This document shows, piece after piece, positions 16,149 through 23,889 of a DNA stretch of 33,117 nucleotides (the stretch's first letter is position 1; each line of letters begins with the position of its first letter). The position numbers and the translations under genes are program-made. Under the pieces are notes generated by a model. It searched no databases, was not told where the DNA came from, and worked only from the letters and a program-made list of their open reading frames with translations. Source of the DNA: Nanobdellota archaeon (lineage in GTDB: Archaea; Nanobdellota; Nanobdellia; Pacearchaeales; JAHJTO01); NCBI GenBank assembly GCA_018829845.1, contig JAHJTO010000007.1, positions 1 to 33,117 of the forward strand, in the 5' to 3' direction.

Positions 16149-16669
16149 GTTAATTTTATTTTGAGAATATCGGAATATATTGGGCCATTTGGAGTGAGAT
16201 TAGATTCTTTAAAATGAATTTCATTTACTTCAAATTCTAAGGGTTTCACGTTTATCTTTTTCATACAATTAATAAACAATTTTTTATCTCTTATTGATTT
16301 GACTCTGCCAATTGTAAGATGACTCATGAATCTCTTTTCTTTTTTGAATAAATCTTTAAGAGAATTGTCAATTTCTTTTTGTAATTCATCGCAATTTTCA
16401 AGTTTGATCCACAAAATCCTGATAAAGGATTCGCAAAAAAGCCCTAAATCTCCAAGTTTTGCTCTGAATTTTTTAAATTTGAATTTTTTTAATGTTTTTT
16501 TTACTTCTATCAATTTTTCATCAGAAATTTCTCCAAAAAATTTTAATGTTAAGTGCAGGTTTTCCTTTTCGGTCAATTTTCCCTTGAACTCTGGCAATTG
16601 TTTTTGAATTTTTATTATCTCTTTTTTGATTTCTTCTGGAAAAGCTATTGCTATGAAACATCTTGCCAT
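16145..16669 (-). CDS. thpR: RNA 2',3'-cyclic phosphodiesterase (LigT/ThpR family)
   Basis: 174 residues, the usual length for the family. Both catalytic HxTx motifs are present: HLTL (39-42) and HLTI (117-120), the latter in the characteristic HLTIGRVKS context. The start MARCFIAIAFPEEIKKEI is the standard ThpR N-terminus. These 2H phosphoesterases act on RNA with 2',3'-cyclic phosphate ends; in archaea the true substrate may be a tRNA-processing product. It lies 6 bp after the half-MFS gene and is probably cotranscribed with it and the M16 peptidase. Confidence 0.93.
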   Translation of the reverse strand: MARCFIAIAFPEEIKKEIIKIQKQLPEFKGKLTEKENLHLTLKFFGEISDEKLIEVKKTLKKFKFKKFRAKLGDLGLFCESFIRILWIKLENCDELQKEIDNSLKDLFKKEKRFMSHLTIGRVKSIRDKKLFINCMKKINVKPLEFEVNEIHFKESNLTPNGPIYSDILKIKLT

Positions 16670-16675
16670 TTTTTG

Positions 16676-17308
16676 TTATTTCATTTTTTCTTTTGTAACT
16701 TTGAAAAGCACAAGCATTCCAAGAATTGCGAGTAATCCGCTTATCAAGAACACTGGCTTAAACCCCCATATTCCCACTAACCCTCCGCCAAGATATGCTG
16801 CAAGGCCCATCCCAATCCCAATGATGGTAGAGTATAATGCCCATTCAAATCCGGCTGTCTTTTTGTTTACATTCAGAATAAACAAGGACATCCATGCAGG
16901 AGCAGCCAATCCGGCCCCCAGCCCATGTATCACTTGAGCTAAGAACAATGTCTGAATATTTGTTGAAAATGCATAGATAAAGGGAGTAAGGACAATTAAA
17001 ACTGCTCCCCCAAGAATCATTTTTATCCTATCTTCTGGATTAAATATTCTAGAAAATACTAGCTGTGAAACAGATCTGATTATCAGAAAGAATGTTGCAG
17101 CAAGGCCTGCCATTGCAATGGTGCTATTTAATCCGTCTTTTATGAAAACTGCCAAGATTGGAGATGTTAATCCCACCCCGAAATAAATTAAAAAATCTGA
17201 GAAAATAAGTAGCTTTATTCCTTTTTTTATTTTAATATTTCTTACCTTCTTCTGTTTTGTTACAAGTGGTCCGGAGACAGCAACCATCTGTGGGGCGGTA
17301 CTTTTCAT
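16676..17308 (-). CDS. Half-length major facilitator superfamily membrane protein (six helices)
   Basis: 210 residues. After a basic N-terminus of about 28 residues come six helices (about 30-55, 62-85, 95-115, 119-146, 155-183, 185-207). The helix 1 pattern, the loop between helices 2 and 3 (FNPEDRIKMILGG, a weak motif A) and the Gly-rich helices 4 and 5 match the N-terminal half of an MFS transporter. The protein ends where the central loop would begin, and the next gene starts 6 bp later, so no second half is present. It could be a homodimerising half-transporter or a truncated remnant. The ATG overlaps the M16 peptidase stop by 4 bp, implying coupling. Confidence 0.7.
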   Translation of the reverse strand: MKSTAPQMVAVSGPLVTKQKKVRNIKIKKGIKLLIFSDFLIYFGVGLTSPILAVFIKDGLNSTIAMAGLAATFFLIIRSVSQLVFSRIFNPEDRIKMILGGAVLIVLTPFIYAFSTNIQTLFLAQVIHGLGAGLAAPAWMSLFILNVNKKTAGFEWALYSTIIGIGMGLAAYLGGGLVGIWGFKPVFLISGLLAILGMLVLFKVTKEKMK

Positions 17309-18522
17309 TCTGGCACCACCGCAACATATCCATAATGTTTTATCTTTGCAAGCTTCCGGACATCAGCAAGTTTCACTGAAGAAATTCTTTCAGGATATTT
17401 GTAATACTCTTCTGCACCGCCAGTCAGTTCCTCATACATTAAATTTTGAGCAGTCTTCATGCTGTTTTCCATATCAAGATAATATCGGCCTATGAGCTGT
17501 TCCTTTGTTTCTTCAAAATCTCTTTTTTGGAGATTAGAAAGTTTTTTTATTTCTCTCAGAATTATTTCTTTTACATCATTGACAGCATCCTTTCTTATTC
17601 CTGCATAAACATAACAGTATCCAAAATTATTTCCTTGATCCAGATCACTTTTTACAGAATATGCAAGCCCTCTTTTTTCCCTTATCTCTTGAACAAGGGG
17701 AGAAGACATTCCAACACCCAGTGAAGCATTCAGGATTTCAGAAGAATATCTTCCCTTTTCAGTTCTTGATGGAATAATAAATCCCATAGCAAGATGAGCC
17801 TGATCAAGATTTTTTCTTTTTTCAACAACATTATTTGTAGAATTTAATGGAATTATTTTAAATGGGACATCAAATTTATTCTGTGGAGATTTCTTTTGAA
17901 AATACTTCTTAGCAAGATCTTTCACTTCTTCAAATTCTGCCTTTCCAGAAACCGAGAGAACCATATTTGACGGAGTGTAATATTTATTATGATAATCCGC
18001 CAGGGTCTGCTTTGGAACTGTTGATATGATCTTTTCTGTACCAATTATTGGAATTGCAAATGGTTTTTGATAAAGTGTATCCTTCAACCGATCAAGAACA
18101 TGATAATTTGGAAGATCATGATACATTTTTATTTCCTGAAGAATTATGCCTTTTTCTTTTTTGAAATTCTTATCTGTAAATGCGGGATGAAACATAATAT
18201 CAGAGATTATATCCATAGAAAGGTCAAAATGTTTTGAATCCATTTTCACCCAGAAAGCAGTTTCCTCTTCAGAAGTAAATGCATTCCACTCTCCGCCTTT
18301 CTTTTCTATCTCGAGATTTATTTCCTTGGATGTTCTTTTTGTAGTTTCAAAAACAGAATGTTCTATGAAATGCGCGATTCCTTTAATTTTATCTGATTCA
18401 TATGCCCCGCCAAATCTGGTTGCGGCAATTGTAGAGATTATTGGCACATTTCTTCTTTCAAATAGGAGAGTCATGCCATTTGGTAAGACTGTTTTATAGA
18501 ACTTGCCCCCCCCTTTTGCCAT
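17305..18522 (-). CDS. M16B-family zinc metallopeptidase (processing-peptidase-like)
   Basis: 405 residues, the expected length of a two-domain M16B subunit. The inverted zinc motif HFIEH (H51, E54, H55) is followed by E130 (ILQEIKMY), 74 residues after H55, as in the HxxEHx(74-76)E signature. The C-terminal half has the conserved REKRGLAYSV stretch that contacts substrate. Such enzymes act as homodimers in bacteria and archaea and degrade or process peptides. There is no signal peptide, so it is cytoplasmic. A TTATAAAT box (18543-18550 on the - strand) predicts a leaderless transcript starting at the ATG. It is first in a compact - strand unit with the half-MFS and ThpR genes. Confidence 0.93.
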   Translation of the reverse strand: MAKGGGKFYKTVLPNGMTLLFERRNVPIISTIAATRFGGAYESDKIKGIAHFIEHSVFETTKRTSKEINLEIEKKGGEWNAFTSEEETAFWVKMDSKHFDLSMDIISDIMFHPAFTDKNFKKEKGIILQEIKMYHDLPNYHVLDRLKDTLYQKPFAIPIIGTEKIISTVPKQTLADYHNKYYTPSNMVLSVSGKAEFEEVKDLAKKYFQKKSPQNKFDVPFKIIPLNSTNNVVEKRKNLDQAHLAMGFIIPSRTEKGRYSSEILNASLGVGMSSPLVQEIREKRGLAYSVKSDLDQGNNFGYCYVYAGIRKDAVNDVKEIILREIKKLSNLQKRDFEETKEQLIGRYYLDMENSMKTAQNLMYEELTGGAEEYYKYPERISSVKLADVRKLAKIKHYGYVAVVPE

Positions 18523-18578
18523 GATTCGTGAAATGATCGGGCATTTATAACATTTTGCCCGGGCCCTTTTAAAGAAGA

Positions 18579-18630
18579 TTTATATACTTAAAATCATTAC
18601 AAATATTATTATTCAGTGACAAATAATAAT
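18579..18630 (+). promoter_or_regulatory. TATA box plus palindrome at the start of the orphan gene transcript
   Basis: TTTATATAC (18579-18587) predicts a start near 18609. A perfect 9-bp inverted repeat, ATTATTATT (18605-18613) and AATAATAAT (18622-18630) with an 8-nt loop, lies exactly there. It can be a 5'-terminal RNA hairpin or an operator covering the start site. The leader is then about 53 nt, unusually long for this window. Confidence 0.5.
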
Positions 18631-18662
18631 TTATGTGCCACTAGAAATAAAGCAAGTAAAAA

Positions 18663-19352
18663 ATGAGAGATTTGATTGAATTTGATTCATATGATCGAAT
18701 AAAAATTCCTGTAGGCCAAGGGGACATAAAAGGAGAGGTCAGAAGTTTTATCAATAATAAAAGGAACAATTCTCAAATAAAAATTTATGTTGGGGGATTA
18801 CAAGATTTGATAAATGAGCAAAAATGGCTTGATTCGGTTATTGCTAATGGAGATATAGGGCCTGCAAGGGCTATTGCAAATTCTATGGAGTATGGACATC
18901 ATCAAAGATTTTTGGAACAAATTGTAGAAAAAAGTGGATTAACATTAAGGGGGGTTGAAAAGACCCTGGAGGTCCAAGAAGGAAATAATATTTACCACAT
19001 CCTTCCAAAAGATAGAGATTCTTTGAATGATTTCAAATGCATCGAGCAAAGAGGACTAGTCATATTCCATTTGTATAACAAATTTCAAGAGTCTGGGAAT
19101 TATGACAAGCAGGAAGCATATAGATGGTTGACAGGAAATTGTGGCAGATTCAGAAAGATGCTAGAAGGTTGTGAACCTAAAGAAGGAGAAGAGTTATTTG
19201 GGTATTCCAATTGCAACATTTTCAAGAATTTATGTAAAAGGACTTTTGAAGAATTCAAGATGAATATCGAATTAATAGACAAAGTAGATACAAGGGGTGC
19301 ATTTGCTGCTTATGCAAATGCGGAAAGAAGATTTGCAGCGGTTGTTGCTTAA
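18663..19352 (+). CDS. Orphan soluble protein of unknown function
   Basis: 229 residues, mixed alpha/beta composition and no membrane helix. Features include an N-terminal strand pair (RIKIPVGQGDIKGEV), a KIYVGGLQDLI segment, a central helical part and a C-terminal part with four Cys (in NCGRFRKML, EGCEPK, SNCNIF and NLCKR) that might bind metal. No known family is recognised. It is preceded by a TATA box, a leader of about 53 nt and a 9-bp palindrome, unlike the leaderless genes around it, so it may be regulated. The TGS GTPase gene follows 37 bp later with its own TATA box. Confidence 0.65.
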   Translation: MRDLIEFDSYDRIKIPVGQGDIKGEVRSFINNKRNNSQIKIYVGGLQDLINEQKWLDSVIANGDIGPARAIANSMEYGHHQRFLEQIVEKSGLTLRGVEKTLEVQEGNNIYHILPKDRDSLNDFKCIEQRGLVIFHLYNKFQESGNYDKQEAYRWLTGNCGRFRKMLEGCEPKEGEELFGYSNCNIFKNLCKRTFEEFKMNIELIDKVDTRGAFAAYANAERRFAAVVA

Positions 19353-19389
19353 GGTAAAAGTTTAAATTTGAATTATTTCTATATGGATT

Positions 19390-20292
19390 ATGCCAATCAA
19401 TGCAGATTTTTTTTATCAAAAAGCTGAAGAGGATTTTCTTAATGCAAAAACCACTGAAGATAAGATAGAGAAACTTCAGAAAATGATTTCTGCATCCCCC
19501 AAGCATAAAGGAAGTGAGAATCTTCGTGCAGAATTGAATAAAAGACTTGTCAAGCTAAAAAGAGAGTCTGAAAAGGAAAAGGCAAAGAAAAAGGGAAAAT
19601 CAGTGGGTGTAAAGAAAGAGGGAGATGCCCAGGTTACATTATTTGGTTTTCCGCAGTCTGGAAAAAGCACCCTTCTTTCAAAATTGACAAATGCAAAACC
19701 ACGAATTTCTGAAATCCCATATACTACAAATCAGCCAGAGATAGGAACGCTTGATCTTGAAGGATTGAAGGTCCAAGTAGTGGATCTTCCTGCAAGAATT
19801 GATGATAAAGAGGTACTTGGTATTGCAAGAGCTTCAGACTTTATAGTGGTTGTAGTGACTTCTCTTGATCAGCTCATCACTCTAAATAATTTTTTCAAAA
19901 AAGAAAATATGATGACTGGGAAAACATTCATATTAAATAAGATAGATTCCATCTCTCAAGAAGAACTCAAGAAATTTGAAAAACTCCCTGTAATAAAGGT
20001 CTCTTCCAAGACCGGACAAGGGTTGGATATTTTGAAACAGAAAATATTTGAAAGCATCCAGCTTATAAGAGTGTATACTAAAGAGCCGGGGAAAAAACCT
20101 TCTGAACGCCCCATGATTGTAAGAAAGGATTCAACTATAAAAAAAATGGCTGAAAAAATAAGAAAAGATTATTCTGAAAGATTTCTTAAGGCGAAGATTT
20201 GGGGAAACTCTGCCAAGTTTAATGGGCAGATTGTGGGAATTTCACATATTCTTAAGGATAAAGACATTGTAGAGCTTTATCTTAAATGGTAG
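19390..20292 (+). CDS. DRG/Obg-like GTPase with C-terminal TGS domain
   Basis: 300 residues. A charged helical N-terminus (1-78, basic at 53-75) precedes the G domain: G1 GFPQSGKS (86-93), G2 around T112-T113, G3 DLPA (132-135), G4 NKID (183-186) and G5 SSKTG (about 203-207). A TGS domain fills about 230-300, with W-G-N-S-A-K and V-G-I-S-H-I-L-K-D-K-D-I-V-E close to the DRG pattern. DRG-type GTPases associate with ribosomes or translation factors. It is shorter than classical DRG and lacks the usual S5D2L insert. G3 has Ala in place of the usual Gly, which may slow hydrolysis. AGTTTAAATTT (about 19358-19368) predicts a leaderless start at 19390. Confidence 0.85.
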   Translation: MPINADFFYQKAEEDFLNAKTTEDKIEKLQKMISASPKHKGSENLRAELNKRLVKLKRESEKEKAKKKGKSVGVKKEGDAQVTLFGFPQSGKSTLLSKLTNAKPRISEIPYTTNQPEIGTLDLEGLKVQVVDLPARIDDKEVLGIARASDFIVVVVTSLDQLITLNNFFKKENMMTGKTFILNKIDSISQEELKKFEKLPVIKVSSKTGQGLDILKQKIFESIQLIRVYTKEPGKKPSERPMIVRKDSTIKKMAEKIRKDYSERFLKAKIWGNSAKFNGQIVGISHILKDKDIVELYLKW

Positions 20293-20360
20293 TTAGAAAA
20301 GAAGATTATAGCGGCAATTTAGCAAAAAGAATTTAAAGCAAATTTTTCTTTTTAGTTTAT

Positions 20361-20386
20361 GATTAGAAACTTTTTATGTTTCTATC
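20361..20386 (+). promoter_or_regulatory. 5'-terminal leader hairpin of the zinc-ribbon gene
   Basis: A TTTAAA box at 20332-20337 predicts a start at about 20361. The leader then opens with a TAGAAAC/GTTTCTA stem (20364-20370/20378-20384, 7-nt loop), which can extend by GA/TC across one bulged base to the very 5' end. The ATG follows at 20407. Confidence 0.45.
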
Positions 20387-20406
20387 AAAAAGAGGTTTAA
20401 GGTTAA

Positions 20407-20838
20407 ATGACATTTACATCAGGTGGATGCAGAGATTTAAGAAAATATCAGGAGAATGATCAGGTAGTAGATGCTTTCTCAAGGCTTGTATCTGGTGGAA
20501 AAATGGGGTACAGAGCAATTATTGAAAAGAAGGTTGAAGAGAAAAGATGCACTGGATGCCATAATAAACTAGAAGGGATTGAAAAATTCTGTCCAAATTG
20601 TGGAACAAAAACAGAATGGCAGCTAGCTGCAGAAAAACCGATAGTTCTTTTAACATGTGAAGAATTAGAACAGAAATTCAAGAAAGGAGAAGAAACAGAA
20701 TCAGAAATCCTTGCTTATATGAGAGATATGCTTAAGATTCCAGACTTCACAGCATTTGAGTTGATAAATAACTGGAGAAAGGAAATGAATGCTCCAAAAG
20801 AAATTCCAAAAATAGATCTTAATCAATTCAGGGGATAG
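20407..20838 (+). CDS. Zinc-ribbon protein of unknown function
   Basis: 143 residues. A central CxxC...CxxC zinc ribbon (RCTGCHNKL and FCPNCGTK, about residues 49-68) is flanked by an N-terminal region with a predicted helix (1-45) and a C-terminal acidic/helical region (about 80-143) ending in a Lys/Pro-rich tail. No enzyme motif is seen. Such small ribbons usually mediate nucleic-acid or protein contacts. The inferred leader is about 46 nt and opens with a hairpin; AAGGT lies 4 nt before the ATG. The next gene is 110 bp downstream with an independent promoter. Confidence 0.65.
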   Translation: MTFTSGGCRDLRKYQENDQVVDAFSRLVSGGKMGYRAIIEKKVEEKRCTGCHNKLEGIEKFCPNCGTKTEWQLAAEKPIVLLTCEELEQKFKKGEETESEILAYMRDMLKIPDFTAFELINNWRKEMNAPKEIPKIDLNQFRG

Positions 20839-20885
20839 TTCTTCACTTTTTGAGTAGTTAATGGAAAATAGCCATAAAGGGAGAA

Positions 20886-20895
20886 GGTTTATATT
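20886..20895 (+). promoter_or_regulatory. Promoter of the 53-aa membrane protein
   Basis: GGTTTATATT is a good TATA element. A start is expected near 20917, giving a leader of about 32 nt that ends in the strong Shine-Dalgarno GGAGGT (about 20939-20944), 4 nt before the ATG. This is the best ribosome site in the window. Confidence 0.5.
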
Positions 20896-20948
20896 CTTCC
20901 CAGAACAAGTATTATTAACATCTAAAAACTGTTTGAAAGGAGGTTTAA

Positions 20949-21110
20949 ATGGCAAAGTTAACCGCTTGGCTCGTAACTATAATCGGTTTGCTAATGGTGC
21001 TTGCTCAGTTTAAGTTATTCGCATTAACTGATGCATGGGTAATGTGGATCATCTCATTAGCAGTCTTAGCAGTAGGTATAGGCAAGCTTATGAGAAATTA
21101 TAAAAAGTAA
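20949..21110 (+). CDS. Small two-helix membrane protein (53 aa)
   Basis: 53 residues starting MAKLTAWLVT and ending in a basic tail (KLMRNYKK). Two hydrophobic helices (about 5-22 and 28-46) are joined by a short FKLFALTDAW loop, predicting a hairpin with the basic tail in the cytoplasm. A strong TATA box, a near-perfect GGAGGT and a hairpin/T-rich terminator right after the gene make a complete, probably highly expressed single-gene unit. The function is unknown. Small membrane proteins of this shape are easily missed by length cut-offs. Confidence 0.75.
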   Translation: MAKLTAWLVTIIGLLMVLAQFKLFALTDAWVMWIISLAVLAVGIGKLMRNYKK

Positions 21111-21140
21111 TTCCTTAAAAATTAATTTATCTTTTATTTA

Positions 21141-21178
21141 ATGCCCAGAAAAATGGGCATCCTATTTCTTTTTTTATT
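21141..21178 (+). terminator. Hairpin plus T-rich tract terminator
   Basis: ATGCCCA (21141-21147) and TGGGCAT (21154-21160) form a perfect 7-bp GC-containing stem with a 6-nt loop, followed by a T-rich tract (TTTCTTTTTTTATTTT from about 21166). It ends the 53-aa membrane protein unit and lies between convergent genes, so it may also stop leftward transcription from tyrS. Confidence 0.75.
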
Positions 21179-21207
21179 TTTTTTAGAAGAAAGATACAAA
21201 GTAGAGA

Positions 21208-22182
21208 CTATTTCCAATTCTCTCTTATTGGAACGATAATCTCCTCAAGATATCCTGTGACTGCATTTTTCAGATCTAATGGATGGAGTTTGCTTTCAGA
21301 GTATATTCGTTCGAGTTCTTCGTAGGTAGCTATTGAGATATTTCCACCAAATTTATCTGGGCGTTTTATTTCAAAGGTTTTTATTCTTGGAAAGATTATT
21401 AGCTTGGCAATTTGCAGAACTGGGTTGTCTTGCACAAATTTCTCTGGACAGTATGCTCCGTTTATTGTCTTTTTAATTTCATCATAGGAGTCTGTGACTG
21501 AAATTCCGGATCCAGGGAGAGATTTTGACATTTTCTCTCCCGGCCCTTTAAGAGAAGTTATCAGGGGGGTATGAACTGCAATAAAGTTGTAATCCAAAAC
21601 ATCTTTCATATCTTTTCCAATCATATGCACCTTTCTCTGTTCCAATCCTCCTTCAGCCACATCCACACCTAGATGCTTTATGTCTGCTACCTGCATAAGA
21701 GGATACCATAATTGAGATATTGTCGCATGCTCCACATCTCTAGCGATTTCCTGCATGCTTCTTAATCCGCGATTTATTGTGGAATTCTGAGAAAGACGCA
21801 TAACATCCATTTGATACTCTTCCTTGAATTGAAAATCTGATCCCAGAACAACTTTTGCCCTGAATCCTATGGCTTTGATTGTTTTTCTCCAGTTCTCCAC
21901 CTCTTTTTTTATCACCTCTTCATTTCCCTTTCGATTTAGCATTGCATGCACATCTGCAAGAAGAATCTTTACATCAAAACCGGCCTTTTCAAAATCCATT
22001 AGCTTTGTGATAGTTACAAAATGACCCAGATGCATCGGTCCAGAAGGCTCGTAGCCACAGTAGACTGATGGCTTCTTCTTTGTTTTCAAGACAGTAATCA
22101 GATCTTCTTCTGAGATTATTTCTGCAACATTTCTCTTTATCAGCTCAAGCCTTTCTTCAACAGACATCTCTTTCTTAACCAT
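21208..22182 (-). CDS. tyrS: Tyrosyl-tRNA synthetase (archaeal type)
   Basis: 324 residues, the usual compact archaeal size. Class I signatures: HLGH (51-54) and KMSKS (217-221). The Tyr-binding pocket is recognisable: Y41 region (YCGYEPSG) and YPLMQVADIKHLGVDVAEGG, with Q164 and D167 as in archaeal TyrRS rather than TrpRS, then EQRKVHMIG. It charges tRNA-Tyr in the cytoplasm. A TTTAAA box at 22206-22211 is centred 26 bp from the ATG, so it should be leaderless with its own promoter even though it is 34 bp after the radical SAM gene. Confidence 0.95.
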   Translation of the reverse strand: MVKKEMSVEERLELIKRNVAEIISEEDLITVLKTKKKPSVYCGYEPSGPMHLGHFVTITKLMDFEKAGFDVKILLADVHAMLNRKGNEEVIKKEVENWRKTIKAIGFRAKVVLGSDFQFKEEYQMDVMRLSQNSTINRGLRSMQEIARDVEHATISQLWYPLMQVADIKHLGVDVAEGGLEQRKVHMIGKDMKDVLDYNFIAVHTPLITSLKGPGEKMSKSLPGSGISVTDSYDEIKKTINGAYCPEKFVQDNPVLQIAKLIIFPRIKTFEIKRPDKFGGNISIATYEELERIYSESKLHPLDLKNAVTGYLEEIIVPIRENWK

Positions 22183-22216
22183 AAATATAGAGGATAGAAC
22201 ACCAATTTAAACCTTT

Positions 22217-23326
22217 TTATGGAATTATCTCTGCCCCATTATACTTTTCATAGAAAAAATCTTTCTCTCGAACAATTCCATTTGCAATTAACTCTTTTAT
22301 CTCTGGAAGCTTCTCTCTTATTGTTTCGATAAGATTCCTTACTGTCCCGCATATGAGGTTTTGTCCTTCCTCTGGCCAAAGCCGTGCCTTGTTTGCATAA
22401 AGGCACCTTCCACCACATAAATCAAGAATATCACAGTTTTCGCAGAATCCATCAACATATGTTTGCCTTAGCTCATCCGGATTATTTTTGATTATATCCC
22501 CCAAATAGAAAAATGAAGCATTATACATTATTGGACAAACAGAAATTTTCCCATTTGTAGTAATAGTATAATTAGCATATCCACTCCCACATCTTAGATT
22601 CTCTTTCTTATTATAATATAGAGACTCAAAAATCCCCAGGAAAGGATAAATCTTTAGGACTTTTCCGGCTTTTATGTTTTCGATCCAAAGATCTGCCAGT
22701 TTTTTTATTTCTTGATTATATTGCTCAGAAAACTTCTTGAAATCTCTTTTTTCATAATCACTGCAATAGAACCCTGCATCAATCTGCCAATGCACTGAGT
22801 TGAATCCTATTGATAAAAGATGTTTGATATTCTCCACAAGGTTTACAGAAGTTTCATCAACAACCATTCTTGCAATAAGTTCATTTTTGAATCCATTTTT
22901 TCTTATATGTTGAATATTTGACAGGACCTTATCATACGTTCCCGCGCCCCTATTAGCATCAGTTATTTCTTTTGGTCCATCTATTGAAACAAGTATGACT
23001 TCAAATTTATTTGTATATCTGCTATCTAGCTTGTCCAAAAGCTTTCCATTTGTCTGAATCATAAATCTGGCATCAACATTATCCATAACCCTCTTCATCC
23101 ATTCAATATTTAGAAGAGGCTCACCACCATAGAAAGTCAGAGTATGTCTTTCTTTTGATCTATTCAAAAATTTTTTAAGTTGGTCAACAGAATATGAGGC
23201 TTTTTCTGGAACCATCTCAAACTTGAATCTATCATTAAGATCATTCCCAAAATCGTCCATGCTTTTCTTATAGCAATATCTGCATTCAGAGTTACAGTTA
23301 ATGGTATTTATGAGATGAAAGTACAT
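22217..23326 (-). CDS. Radical SAM enzyme with SPASM-like C-terminal cysteines (putative peptide-modifying)
   Basis: 369 residues. The radical SAM cluster motif CNSECRYC (C11, C15, C18) and GGEP (67-70) are intact. The C-terminal third is Cys-rich (CGSG, CPIM, CENCDILDLCGGRC, and a final C in NLICGT), the SPASM/twitch pattern that binds extra Fe-S clusters. The start MYFHLINT-x-x-CN resembles archaeal enzymes named as putative peptide-modifying (AF1577-like). This is recalled from family features, not a search. No obvious short precursor peptide lies beside it; neighbours are tyrS and an unknown protein. A TTTTATAAATCC box 26 bp upstream predicts a leaderless mRNA. Confidence 0.85.
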   Translation of the reverse strand: MYFHLINTINCNSECRYCYKKSMDDFGNDLNDRFKFEMVPEKASYSVDQLKKFLNRSKERHTLTFYGGEPLLNIEWMKRVMDNVDARFMIQTNGKLLDKLDSRYTNKFEVILVSIDGPKEITDANRGAGTYDKVLSNIQHIRKNGFKNELIARMVVDETSVNLVENIKHLLSIGFNSVHWQIDAGFYCSDYEKRDFKKFSEQYNQEIKKLADLWIENIKAGKVLKIYPFLGIFESLYYNKKENLRCGSGYANYTITTNGKISVCPIMYNASFFYLGDIIKNNPDELRQTYVDGFCENCDILDLCGGRCLYANKARLWPEEGQNLICGTVRNLIETIREKLPEIKELIANGIVREKDFFYEKYNGAEIIP

Positions 23327-23370
23327 AATGAGGCGACATATGGTGGATTTATAAAACTAACCCAAAATTA

Positions 23371-23784
23371 TTAGAAATTTTTTCTCAGAGGCCGGATCTT
23401 CTTTTTATTTTCAACCCATTCACAGAAAGTCATAATTTGATCAACAAATCTTTTTCTTACTGCATCTGAACTTCTTAGAAGAATAATTATTTGATTATTT
23501 GTAAAAACTACATCAATTTCACAGACCTTTCCTTTGAATGTATCAACAAAATTGTTGAGTTTTTTTATTGGGAATTCCTTATTAAATGCGGGATCATAAT
23601 GCCAAGAGTCTATATCGGAAAATCCAAGGGTCTTTAGAACCTCTCTAAATTGTTTGTAGAATGACTGTCTTTTTTCTATCTTAAATATAGATTTATCATT
23701 GACCTTTCTAACAGAGTATAATCGGAGTTTTGAAGATATCTGTTTTTTAGATTTTCTTCCAAACAAAAATGAGACTATTGACAT
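23371..23784 (-). CDS. Unknown soluble protein upstream of the radical SAM gene
   Basis: 137 residues, basic at both ends (GRKSKKQISSKLRLY at the start, KKKIRPLRKNF at the end). The middle has alternating hydrophobic strands (CEIDVVFTNNQIIILLR) followed by a helix, giving a small alpha/beta fold. There are no metal or catalytic motifs and no membrane helix. It is 44 bp upstream of the radical SAM gene on the same strand, but each has its own TATA box, so a functional link is only possible. An 8-bp CTTTTATC/GATAAAAG inverted repeat directly precedes the ATG and overlaps the inferred start site. Confidence 0.6.
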   Translation of the reverse strand: MSIVSFLFGRKSKKQISSKLRLYSVRKVNDKSIFKIEKRQSFYKQFREVLKTLGFSDIDSWHYDPAFNKEFPIKKLNNFVDTFKGKVCEIDVVFTNNQIIILLRSSDAVRKRFVDQIMTFCEWVENKKKIRPLRKNF

Positions 23785-23860
23785 CCTTTTATCTTGATAA
23801 AAGCGTTTTTATATTTGATTATAATTTAAAACATATGTCTAGAAATCAAAGATTTCGGAA

Positions 23861-23889
23861 CATGCCAAAAACGGGAGTTTTTTAGCATG
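23861..23889 (+). promoter_or_regulatory. Start-codon-closing hairpin of the OB-fold gene
   Basis: CATGC (23861-23865) pairs with GCATG (23885-23889), whose ATG is the start codon. Inside, AAAAAC pairs with GTTTTT around GGGA. The TATA-like TTTAAAA (23825-23831) predicts a transcript starting at about 23854, so the hairpin is almost the whole leader. Confidence 0.5.

Noticed and set aside
23832-23865. Upstream hairpin (GAAATC/GATTTC) that could compete for CATGC with the start-codon hairpin, riboswitch-like
   Set aside because: The inferred transcript start (about 23854) falls after its left arm, so the competing fold would not be in the mRNA; it would matter only if the start lies further upstream.
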